A stretch of DNA of 64,000 nt from Endozoicomonas sp. GU-1 (lineage in GTDB: Bacteria; Pseudomonadota; Gammaproteobacteria; Pseudomonadales; Endozoicomonadaceae). The stretch is taken from NCBI RefSeq assembly GCF_027366395.1, contig NZ_CP114771.1, forward strand, positions 3,286,001 to 3,350,000, in the 5' to 3' direction. Made by a program: the position numbers and the translations under genes. Shown here one piece after another: positions 56,669 to 64,000 of this stretch. The notes below the pieces were generated by a model. The model was given only the letters and a program-made list of their open reading frames with translations. It made no database searches and was not told the origin of the DNA. Positions within the stretch are counted from its first letter, which is position 1, and each line of letters opens with the position of its first letter.

Positions 56669-56821
56669 ATTCTTCAGCTTCATGAACGTAGCTTTTTTGT
56701 CATAACAAAATCTCTAAATATGTTTTGCTAATGATGATACTGAATGAAAACCTGACGATAAATTCAGCAGCATGGCAATAGCCATGTTCAATGGAATTTT
56801 TCGTCAGTTGTACAATGGCTC

Positions 56822-57352
56822 CTATTTGGAAAAATTTATATCTTTTTCAAAAAACTCCCATTGTTCTTGAGTTATCCAATTACTCTGCATAGCCTCTTCT
56901 CTTAACATTTTCATTCTTTTATCTATTTTTTGAACCATCTCTTCCTTCGATTTTATTTTATCCACACTTGAGTCAACCCAACATAAATCACCAGAAGAAT
57001 TTATCATTACATTATTAAAATGAAAGTCTGAAAAATAAATTCCATTATTGACCAGCAACAAAAAATCTTTCGCAACATTGAAAAGAATCTCTTTACCATC
57101 ATCATGATTAATTTGTGAAAGTATTTCTTTTACTGTGCAATACTCAGACAGCCTCTTGTAAATTATTAGTTCGTTATGCTTTTTAGAAAACAATGAAAAA
57201 CCGTGGTACTTTATCTCTGGAACAGTTAACCCATACTCAGAAAGAATTCTATTTCCTGATACTTCACCAGTTCCTCTAGAACTCCCTAAACAAACCCTTA
57301 AATTACTCCTTATAAACCTCCTTGTTTTGATCAATTTATAAAAATTATTCAT
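56822..57352 (-). CDS. Kinase-like protein (LPS-core kinase type), N-terminus uncertain
   Basis: A 176-residue AT-rich frame. GIYFSDFHFNNVMI (Asp and Asn of a kinase-like catalytic loop) and LCWVDSSVDKI (DxS metal-binding-like) resemble the WaaP/InaA lipopolysaccharide kinase family. The frame is open upstream of the ATG at 57352 for about 28 more codons. A better start, TTG 57474 with AGGG upstream, reaches it only through a T8 run (57439-57446) that shifts the frame. The gene may be longer but frameshifted. It lies in the mobile region, with composition unlike the flanking chromosome. Confidence 0.5.
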   Translation of the reverse strand: MNNFYKLIKTRRFIRSNLRVCLGSSRGTGEVSGNRILSEYGLTVPEIKYHGFSLFSKKHNELIIYKRLSEYCTVKEILSQINHDDGKEILFNVAKDFLLLVNNGIYFSDFHFNNVMINSSGDLCWVDSSVDKIKSKEEMVQKIDKRMKMLREEAMQSNWITQEQWEFFEKDINFSK

Positions 57353-57479
57353 ATCAACATATATTGAAGATCGTTTAGTTTCACACCATTTCTCATTGAT
57401 TTTTACTTCGGTTCTGCCAAAACCCCATTCTTTCTGAGAAAAAAAATCTGGTTATTAAAATAGAATCTTTTCAAATTTT

Positions 57480-57950
57480 ACACCCTAAATACTATTAATT
57501 AGTAGTTGTTATATGAAGTACAAACATATACAGTTAACGCCAATTAAAGCCTCACGGTAGGCGTCAGTTTAATTTTTTTGGTACGCCCGGCCGGACATGA
57601 AATGACGGGATGAAAGCCCCCTATGTGGAGAACCCACATTTGACTGGTGGTAAACACGCCTGCTGATCAACCTCAAGCTTAGTGCGCATTGTGTTTAGAG
57701 CCCAATCGCCGATTCGCACGAACCACCTTTACCATTATGTCATTTGTCTTGGCTGTCCAGATATAAGGCTTGGGCTGACAATTGTGTTTCTTAAACCACT
57801 CTTCATGTGTGTGACGTTGTTGGCACTGACCAATAACCTGCCCATTAAGAACATTAAGTGCTGAAAATAAGGTAACTCGACTTTAGAGTTCCCAAAGCAC
57901 AATAGTTCAGCAAAAATTCAATTAACTGTTAATAGCAACCATCCCCAACG
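57480..57950. other. Intergenic, no gene seen
   Basis: About 470 bp in the mobile region. I see no frame with family support and no RNA gene I can name. It precedes a degraded transposase. Confidence 0.45.
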
Positions 57951-58766
57951 ATGAAATTTAAGATGGTTGCCATGCTCACATCAGATCATCGAGTAATCCT
58001 TCAGGAGCTCGCTTTATATACAACCTTTCTTGCCGGAGCGCTATCGCCAACCGCAGTACCAACGTTCAGCGAACTACTGTTCGGCTGTATGCTTTCAACC
58101 GATGGCTTTGTTACACAGGCACTTTTATCCATTGATTTCCATTGTGTGTGGAGCAGTTACCACCAAGGGTAAATGGCGATGGAAGCACCTGGCGTGTCGC
58201 TTGATCCGACTGGTCTGTTCAAAGGCACCGCCAGATGAGCCGATTACTCTTGCTCTTGATGACTGGGTGATAGAACGGTTTTCTGACAATACCCCTGCTT
58301 GTCGTACCCACCATCAACACAGCCAAAAGACTAATCGACCTCAGTACATTTGGGGGCAATGCTGGGTTTCACTGGCCGTCATATTCGGGTAGCGGACGAG
58401 GTTTTCACCGGCATCCCTATTATTTCATTTCCGGCCCCTGCTTCAGGTAATGCCAGCAAACTCAAAATCGCTGTTGCCATGCTTAAGGTTGTACGCAAGG
58501 AAGTACAGGATCCGGCACTACGGCTGGTAATGGACTGATGGTACATGAATCGGACGCTGATGCAGCCAGCACTGGAAATGGATATAGAAGTCATTGCGGA
58601 AGGCCGCCCTGGTCAAATACCATCGAACCGGGCCCTTTATGCATTACCGACATTACCCGCAGTCAAAAAACCGGGACGTCCCAGAAAATACGGCACCAGG
58701 ATGACAGCTGAGAATTTCGATAAACTGTCCGGCCAGTTGAAGACAGATAAAGCAGAGGTTGCATAA
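57951..58766 (+). pseudogene. Degraded transposase
   Basis: Several frames together resemble one DDE transposase: FSELLFGCMLSTDGFVTQA, then LRLVCSKAPPDEPITLALDDWVIERF (the LALDDW Asp fits the first acidic residue), then THHQHSQKTNRPQYIWGQCW, then a C-terminal VKKPGRPRKYGTRM. At least two frame changes and a stop interrupt it. The closest family in style is IS701/IS4-like; I cannot name it surely. Confidence 0.65.
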
Positions 58767-58953
58767 ATACAGCCATTTAGAGAAAAACCGGCAATAAAAG
58801 CAAACCTGAAAAAACTGTTCGCTGATGTCAGCTTGTTATTTTATCGAAATCTGGCCATTCTTTCGTGTCATGCAAAGTCTAAAGTCGATTTTATTTTAAA
58901 ATCTAATTTAAAATCCAGTTTTAAGAAATTGTTGATAGCCCTAGAGACCTATA

Positions 58954-59598
58954 ATGCAAACATCGATATCCGTAAACTCAGCTCTGACCACAACTGCTCA
59001 AAAAAGACCAACAAACTCTACATGCAATCCTCTAAATCCCAATAAAACCGCTAAAATGACGACAGAAACTGAGGTTTTACCAGTTAAAAATGAGAAGTTA
59101 CGATTAAACAGCAAATTTATCGAATCACCAGAAAACAAGACGGGTGTATTTTCATTACATTTAGCCAGAAAATTTGATTTCAGGTTTTCATATTTTCCAA
59201 AGAGCAAAGGGTTTTATAAAACAACTTGTATAACCATCAACTCAACACCTATTAAAGATAGATTTGTTTTTACTTTTTATACTGATGAAAATTACCCTAA
59301 TCTCTGGGGAAAATCTGATAATGTAAAATTACTTTGCGAAAAAGATATAAAGTGTCATTTGCCTAGATTACATAAAAAAGAAAAGCCTAAAGATGACCAT
59401 TATCATGCTTTACTTTTAAAAGATGTTGACCCTGATTCTTTTTTAAAAACCACACTAAACGAAATAGGATTGGCGGATCATGATGAAAAGAATATTTTGC
59501 AATCAGCAAAATATTTTATCAAAAACCCCACTCAGGATTGTATTAATTTTACTGAAGGGGCATTATCTCAAAATGGTACATCTGAATCCCTGGAGTAG
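58954..59598 (+). CDS. AT-rich hypothetical protein
   Basis: A 214-residue, Lys/Asn/Thr-rich protein. The first 55 residues are low-complexity and lack a signal peptide; the remainder is a mixed fold with HLARKFDFRFSYF and KDRFVFTFYTDENYPNLWGK. No family is recognised. Low GC content against the neighbouring chromosome suggests recent transfer. Start at ATG 58954 is plausible, and ATG 59056 is an alternative. It could be an effector or element cargo; there is no direct support for either. Confidence 0.5.
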   Translation: MQTSISVNSALTTTAQKRPTNSTCNPLNPNKTAKMTTETEVLPVKNEKLRLNSKFIESPENKTGVFSLHLARKFDFRFSYFPKSKGFYKTTCITINSTPIKDRFVFTFYTDENYPNLWGKSDNVKLLCEKDIKCHLPRLHKKEKPKDDHYHALLLKDVDPDSFLKTTLNEIGLADHDEKNILQSAKYFIKNPTQDCINFTEGALSQNGTSESLE

Positions 59599-59692
59599 AT
59601 GATGATTTAAGTAACCGCTGTTGTATTCCATAGTGAGCTAACATATCACCAGAAATTCAATGTAAATTCATCCTGATTCGTTACAAGCATGT

Positions 59693-60100
59693 TTAGCTAT
59701 TATTAGTTGTCGAGAGTTCATGCAGTGCTTTCAAAGCATCTTCTGCCTTATCTGACTGAACAAATATATGGTCATGGAAGAAAGCTGCAATGACATTGGC
59801 ACTAATATTGTTTGAGGCAAGTTTGGTTGAAATTGCTGCTGTTAGACCAACGGCTTCCAAGCTTGAGTGTACAGTCAGGGTTATTTGCCTGTAAGTATGT
59901 TCAAACTTAATATTCGCACTTTCAGCGTTATCTTTTGATAGCACTAAAGATAAGCCTTCTGATTCAATAAAGCTTGAAAGTGGATTTAAATGAGCATAAT
60001 CGGAGAGGTTTCCGGGTAAAGTACAGAAAATAAACTCACCCTCTACAAGCTTCGGGTTGATGCTGCTGAGAAGTTTTTCTAATTCAACAATACCAGTCAT
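59693..60100 (-). CDS. ACT domain-containing protein
   Basis: A 135-residue protein of two ACT-like halves: an N-terminal part beginning IVELEKLLSSINPKLVEGEF and a C-terminal one with TLTVHSSLEAVGLTAAISTKLASNNISANVIAAFFHDHIFV-type segments. Such proteins bind small ligands, often amino acids. No linked enzyme. The role cannot be stated. Start ATG 60100. Seems intact despite lying in the mobile region. Confidence 0.8.
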   Translation of the reverse strand: MTGIVELEKLLSSINPKLVEGEFIFCTLPGNLSDYAHLNPLSSFIESEGLSLVLSKDNAESANIKFEHTYRQITLTVHSSLEAVGLTAAISTKLASNNISANVIAAFFHDHIFVQSDKAEDALKALHELSTTNNS

Positions 60101-60225
60101 TTTTTTATCCGGATGTAAAACTCAGTCTCTATCAAGGCTCTGAAGTATTCAATGTAATCAGCAACTCCCGCTCAATTGATTATGGTCAATAATACCGAGC
60201 CCTACAGACACATTGAAATATTCGG

Positions 60226-60468
60226 TTATCGCACTGCCCTTTGCAGATCCGACAGTTTGGGAGGCCTGCCACCCAATGGCCTGGTCTTTAATGCCTCAAA
60301 CCCACCTTCTTTATAACGGTTGATCCAGTCATATACGCAGGTGTGATCTGTACTGTATATCTCTGAAATTTCTTTGACAGAAGCACCGTCCAACCACTTT
60401 TGAATAGCCTCCATGCGAATAGACTCGCGAACTGTATGGCTTAGCTTGCGTCCATCAATTCTACTCAT
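60226..60468 (-). pseudogene. IS630-type transposase N-terminal fragment
   Basis: The frame from ATG 60468 (MSRIDGRKLSHTVRESIR) encodes the N-terminal helix-turn-helix of an IS630-family transposase: KWLDGASVKEISEIYSTDHTCVYDWINRYKEGG, then RPPKLS. It stops at 60226 after 80 codons, and no DDE domain follows. A truncated remnant. Confidence 0.8.
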
Positions 60469-60737
60469 AAACTGCCGCCCTCCTGAAACAGGCGACAGTC
60501 TACTCAACTTTGTTGTGGGAGGCTTTGGCACATGTCAATACGCTACCGCCCCTCTTTTCCATTTTTTAGAGTATTAAGGCAGCTCTGTGTTACACGACAA
60601 TTTCTATATAGTTGCATAAGCGTAAAATAGTACCATTGAACTGATCATTAACACTCATGTTTTACTGCAGCTCCCGTTTATCACCGGATCTGTCTGGATT
60701 GATTGAATGGTATTGGGAGAGGCTGAAGAATAACTGG

Positions 60738-60934
60738 TCAATATTTAACCAGTTATTCACACCCCGCCTGTCTAAAAGGCTGCCTTTATCCCCTAACCGT
60801 TTATCCACAATCTTTTCCACACAAACTCCGGATAACTGAAAAAGGGGATAATAGCCCCACAATCATGTACCGCAACAGGTTTTAACAAGCTACTGACAGC
60901 ATAAACACAACCTTTCAACAACTTATCCACTGAC
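60738..60934. repeat. Direct repeat A, rich in DnaA-box-like sequence
   Basis: About 197 bp, roughly 80 percent identical by eye to 63563-63760. It contains TTATCCACA (60801-60809), TTTTCCACA (60813-60821), TTATCCACT (60923-60931) and TTATTCACA (60754-60762), all close to the DnaA-box consensus TTATCCACA. A 38-base core is identical in both copies. Confidence 0.8.
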
Positions 60935-60965
60935 TGCTGAATAATAGTGACCGGGAATCCGCAAG

Positions 60966-61670
60966 CTGAAAGGACTTATCAAAGCTTTCGAGAAAGAGTA
61001 TTTGTCTTTTTCCGAGCTCTGGGCCTTCCAGCATCAGGTCGGCCTGATTGGTGGTGGCCGTTGTAAGCCGGGACATCCATTGCACTCGACTCTAAAGCTT
61101 TTGCCTGACCATTAAGTTAACCGTTCCTGTTGACTTCAGGTTCTACATGCCCGACCCGAAGATGGCCGAATGGCGGAAAACAAGAGACTTGTTAAAAAAA
61201 CAGGGGAGTCCTCCAAAGGATCGGCCCCCCAAGCCAAAACCCATCAGTGAGTACCCAACAAAACAGCTGCTGGCACTGGATATGATCCAGGCTTACCAGC
61301 GACACTTTCCCAATATAAACGTCACTGGCATTCTGGCGGATGCTCTTTATGGGGATGCCAATTTTATGGATAGAGCTTCTTCGGTCTTCTCGGGAATACA
61401 GGTGGTTAGCCAGTTACGCTGGAACCAGTTGGTGATCTACAAAAACAAAGAAGTGAAGCTGAAGGCCTATTTTGACAGTTACCTTGGGCCTGGTGTCAAA
61501 AAAACCTGGTTATACGAGGTGGAAAAGAACAAAAGCTGACGGAGTCTCTCGAAGACTATCGCCCGTTGAGAATATCCAGCAAGCATATGGCAGGCAGGGA
61601 GCTGGGAAGAATGCTGCCAACTGCCTCACTCAAGTACCGTTTGCCGGAATATCAAACACTCGTGCATTAA
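60966..61670 (+). pseudogene. Degraded transposase
   Basis: Pieces in different frames reconstruct one DDE-type transposase: LKGLIKAFEKEYLSF (from 60966), then the 61147-61539 frame with VTGILADALYGDANFMDR and VVSQLRWNQLVIYKNK, then RPLRISSKHMAGRELG in a third frame to a stop at 61670. Two frame breaks are evident. It lies between the two DnaA-box repeats. Confidence 0.7.
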
Positions 61671-61738
61671 AAACTTGAGAGTCGAGTATTACTTACAAAT
61701 CGCCGGCATAAACCTGCCCAAAGATGAACGCTATTCAG

Positions 61739-61897
61739 GCAGTCTGGCAGGGACAGGCTTACCGACGGGCCATGGCTCAGCTGCAATTTCGGGCCAGGAC
61801 ATATGAAGAGGGCGATGCCACCTTTACCGCCCTGGTGAAAGATTACCCGAACTCTGCCACTGTGACAGAGGCCCGGGCAATACCAGAAGTGCGCTAA
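61739..61897 (+). pseudogene. Possible TPR-protein fragment
   Basis: A 52-codon piece (AMAQLQFRARTYEEGDATF, then YPNSATVTEAR) resembles one tetratricopeptide unit of a CpoB-like protein. No start or neighbours support a whole gene. Confidence 0.3.
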
Positions 61898-61920
61898 AGA
61901 TGGTGGTAATATTGGCCTGA

Positions 61921-62514
61921 TCACAAGGGCACTTCATAAAAAGCATCCGTTCTCAGCAAAGGAATGTATTGGCTGGCCAGTGCGTTCAAATTACCCGAGC
62001 CTTTCAGGGATATCCAGTCCTCAATGCTGCCCAGAAAACAGAAGCGCTGAGCATGAAACTGACGCTTCGTATCATCAACCAATTCAAAACGCAGAACCGG
62101 CATAAAGCGGCTCTGCCTGACCATCTTCTCCATGTAATCTGGCTTCAGGTTCCCGAGCCATCCGGCTTCCTTCATCTCCCTTGCCGTATTTCCTGCAGAG
62201 GATTCAAAAACGGTCACATACTGCTGCTGGCAATCCATCCGGTAACGGAAAGACTCTTTCAGGGCTTCCAGTGCAGAAGCTATGTACTGCTGCTCAGATT
62301 CCTTGATTAACCGGGGCACCGCCTTGCGCAGGAAGACCTGGCCATTTTCGGGCCGTTCATAAATTTCAAACCCCTCAGGAATCGTACTGATTTGCTCTGC
62401 CTCAGCCTTCTTTTGACCTGAAAAATAGTAGCGGGGCTTGCCGGTACGGGTGACACCCTGATAAAGGAAATACGTTTTCCCTGTCCGGTTGGTATATGGC
62501 AGCGACACGATCAT
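61921..62514 (-). CDS. Hypothetical protein
   Basis: A 197-residue protein beginning VSLPYTNRTGKTYFLYQGV, with YYFSGQ and IPEGFEIYERPENGQVFLRKAVP. That last stretch recurs in uncharacterised proteins of plasmids and genomic islands, in my recollection often beside pRiA4b ORF-3-like genes, one of which lies 0.7 kb away. The C-terminal half is helical with several aromatic residues. ATG 62514 has GGAGAAAA upstream. No known activity. Confidence 0.65.
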   Translation of the reverse strand: MIVSLPYTNRTGKTYFLYQGVTRTGKPRYYFSGQKKAEAEQISTIPEGFEIYERPENGQVFLRKAVPRLIKESEQQYIASALEALKESFRYRMDCQQQYVTVFESSAGNTAREMKEAGWLGNLKPDYMEKMVRQSRFMPVLRFELVDDTKRQFHAQRFCFLGSIEDWISLKGSGNLNALASQYIPLLRTDAFYEVPL

Positions 62515-63178
62515 TTTCTCCTGTCAGTGGGTGATGATTGGTTCCAACGGGTATCCGTAGGTATAGCATCACCAGCTACCGACCATTTGACCAGGAACTT
62601 TAATCGTCCACCAATTCCGTGGATAACCCGGTGAACAACCCGTGGGATAGTCAGGAAAACAGGGGGAAATACTGGCCAAAAACAGAGCGGTTATTTTTTA
62701 ACCACCAGTGAATAACTGAGTAAAACAAAAACCCCGCATAAAGCGAGGACCGTAGAGAACGAACAGTGTCGTTGGGGTTTCCTGTGCGTCCTGCCTGGTT
62801 GTTCGAGGCTTCCATTGGTTCACATCATTGTGATACCTGAACACCTCTTCCTTGATTCAGTGCTTCACTCAACTCAAGGCTCTGGCCTGTTGGTTGAGGC
62901 TATTATTTTACGGACAGTGACGTATCATCCTACCCTCCTGAAGACGGGATACACTGCTGACTCTCCCGTAGGCAACAGTAAACAACCTCACCAAAAGCAA
63001 GGCTGCAAGTGCTGATCCATCAGCCGTAAGCCGTTTTTATTATTATTTGGGTGGTATTTATTCTTAGGCAGAGAGTGAGTATTTGGTGTTCTTATTACCA
63101 GGCCCCAAACAATCGTTACCGACTTCGGCAATCACTCAATGAATGAGCACATATTACGTATTTATCGCAACTAAATAA
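62515..63178. other. Intergenic with hairpin and DnaA-box-like sites
   Basis: About 660 bp with no gene seen. CCCCGC and GCGAGG (about 62731-62746) form a stem with a T-run on the minus strand. GTGGATAAC near 62619 is a DnaA-box-like sequence in inverted orientation. Confidence 0.45.
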
Positions 63179-63214
63179 TTGATCTACGTCAACAAAACTG
63201 AGTTAGCAATAAGA

Positions 63215-63562
63215 ATGAAGCCAATGTTATTTGAAGCAAAAACGGCAGAAGCCATCCTTGACGCCTTTGATTTTGATTGTGACCACCTTTATCACTTTCA
63301 GTATCTGAGCTCATTTGGTGCCGACCGGATGATTGGTCATCCTGCAGTAGATTTCTGCGATGCCTGTGTGACTGAAACCCGGCTGCGTCAACTTGAGCCG
63401 GTACCCGGAATGAAGATCACCTTTGTCTTTGATTATGGTGATAACTGGGAGTTTGACATCGTGGTCATGCACGGCAGTGAGGAGAGTACGTCTGATATCC
63501 AGGTGATCGAACGTAAAGGTGAAGCGCCGGAGCAGTATCCGGAATATGAGGATTTTTATTGA
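63215..63562 (+). CDS. pRiA4b ORF-3-like protein, short form
   Basis: The core KITFVFDYGDNWEFDIVVMHG and the ending EQYPEYEDFY match the plasmid pRiA4b ORF-3 family, first seen in plasmids and IS1096-type elements. About 115 residues, shorter than full members, lacking the N-terminal LHxxI segment. I prefer ATG 63215 to TTG 63179, since the latter lies inside an FNR-like palindrome. Function unknown. Repeat B follows directly. Confidence 0.65.
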   Translation: MKPMLFEAKTAEAILDAFDFDCDHLYHFQYLSSFGADRMIGHPAVDFCDACVTETRLRQLEPVPGMKITFVFDYGDNWEFDIVVMHGSEESTSDIQVIERKGEAPEQYPEYEDFY

Positions 63563-63760
63563 TCAATATTTAACCAATTATTCTTACCCCGCCTGTCTGA
63601 AAGGCTGCCTTTATCCCCTAACCGTTTATCCACAATCTTTTCCACATAAATTCCGGATAACTGAAACAGGGAATAATAATTCGACAGGCAGGTACTGCAA
63701 TGGGTTATAACGAACTACTGACAATATAAACACAACCTGCCAACAACTTATCCACAGACT
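63563..63760. repeat. Direct repeat B, rich in DnaA-box-like sequence
   Basis: Second copy of the 60738-60934 repeat in the same orientation. It has TTATCCACA at 63625-63633 and 63748-63756 and TTTTCCACA at 63637-63645. The spacing matches copy A. The two copies bracket 2.6 kb of mobile and hypothetical genes. Confidence 0.8.
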
Positions 63761-63831
63761 TATTCTGGAAAAAGTGAGGGCGTCTCTTACATTTGATTCT
63801 GGTGTCGGCGAACAATGATCGGGAGGCGATA

Positions 63832-64000
63832 GTGAAAATCCCCCAGGCTATAAAGAACAATGTTGCGAATATTATTGACAGGTTCAACAAGGAGAATGGT
63901 TGTCAGTATCAGGAAAGATACCGGGGGGAATATCTGTATCTCGATAAAATTGACACCTATGGACCGGGACAGGTTTGCCGGTTGAAGTTCAACGGCGGAG
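63832..64000 (+). CDS. Hypothetical protein, cut by the window edge
   Basis: A frame from GTG 63832, with GGGAGG six bases upstream, stays open for 56 codons to the window end. It begins with an amphipathic helix (IPQAIKNNVANIIDRFN) followed by beta-rich YRGEYLYLDKIDTYG. No family recognised. Confidence 0.6.
   Translation, partial: MKIPQAIKNNVANIIDRFNKENGCQYQERYRGEYLYLDKIDTYGPGQVCRLKFNGG

Noticed and set aside
63179-63192. FNR-type box TTGATCTACGTCAA as a promoter element of the pRiA4b-like gene
   Set aside because: The match is good, but it lies only about 25 bp before the preferred ATG, so a promoter would start inside the gene. Probably chance unless the true start is later.

Overview
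The window reads as chromosomal DNA of a gammaproteobacterium. Housekeeping genes (selO, yggX, rlmJ, serA, creA, sbcDC, gltS, YciA-like thioesterase, HiPIP) give the class. Ethanolamine microcompartment genes sit among eukaryote-like proteins (a serpin, a protein tyrosine phosphatase, large beta-propeller proteins), which suggests an animal-associated marine lineage such as Endozoicomonadaceae. That placement is inference from gene content; no rRNA gene is present.

Layout. 1-6.4 kb: an edge-truncated gene, selO-yggX, a type II restriction-modification pair whose GIY-YIG nuclease has an in-frame stop, two identical tRNA-Phe genes and an MBL-fold hydrolase. 6.7-7.9 kb: a serpin. 8.1-10.1 kb: eut cluster 1 (eutN, a small EutQ-N-like protein, eutQ, frameshifted eutS, eutP). 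10.2-16.6 kb: HiPIP, a coiled-coil protein, two photolyase/cryptochrome genes with a DUF2256 gene, a propeller-like protein and rlmJ. 16.8-21.4 kb: eut cluster 2, a second EutA, a Blc lipocalin and an 807-residue EutB-EutC fusion. 21.4-27.1 kb: two paralogous beta-propeller genes (one frameshifted at a G8 tract) around a hairpin-rich segment and an HTH gene. 27.4-32.1 kb: eut cluster 3 (eutH, eutA, PduO-type adenosyltransferase, eutG) ending in a clear terminator. 32.2-33.7 kb: a tyrosine phosphatase. 33.7-44.5 kb, minus strand: a BtuF-like protein and the main operon eutB-eutC-eutL-eutK-eutE-eutM-pduL-eutJ-TIGR02536-pduS-pduT. 44.8-56.1 kb: ordinary chromosomal genes with a 164-bp palindrome and serA, creA, sbcDC, gltS. 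56.1-64 kb: mobile DNA, with a 193-bp MITE bearing a 9-bp target duplication, transposase remnants, AT-rich ORFans and two about 200-bp direct repeats rich in DnaA-box-like sequences.

How the genes work together. EutH imports ethanolamine. EutBC (B12-dependent) yields acetaldehyde and ammonia inside a shell built from EutM, EutS, EutL, EutK, PduT and EutN. EutE and PduL make acetyl-CoA and acetyl phosphate, and EutG recycles NADH. EutA reactivates the lyase; the PduO-type adenosyltransferase and probably PduS supply adenosylcobalamin. The set is a Eut/Pdu hybrid: PduL, PduO-type enzyme, PduS and PduT replace or supplement EutD and EutT, and no EutR or EutVW regulator is in the window. FNR-type palindromes precede three of the four eut clusters and also pduST, suggesting anaerobic control.

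The most unusual system is cluster 2: a fused EutB-EutC lyase with its own EutA paralogue. It has lost the EutC encapsulation helix, has Ser where EutB has substrate-contacting Asp362, and carries a C-terminal module that recurs in three other proteins of the window.
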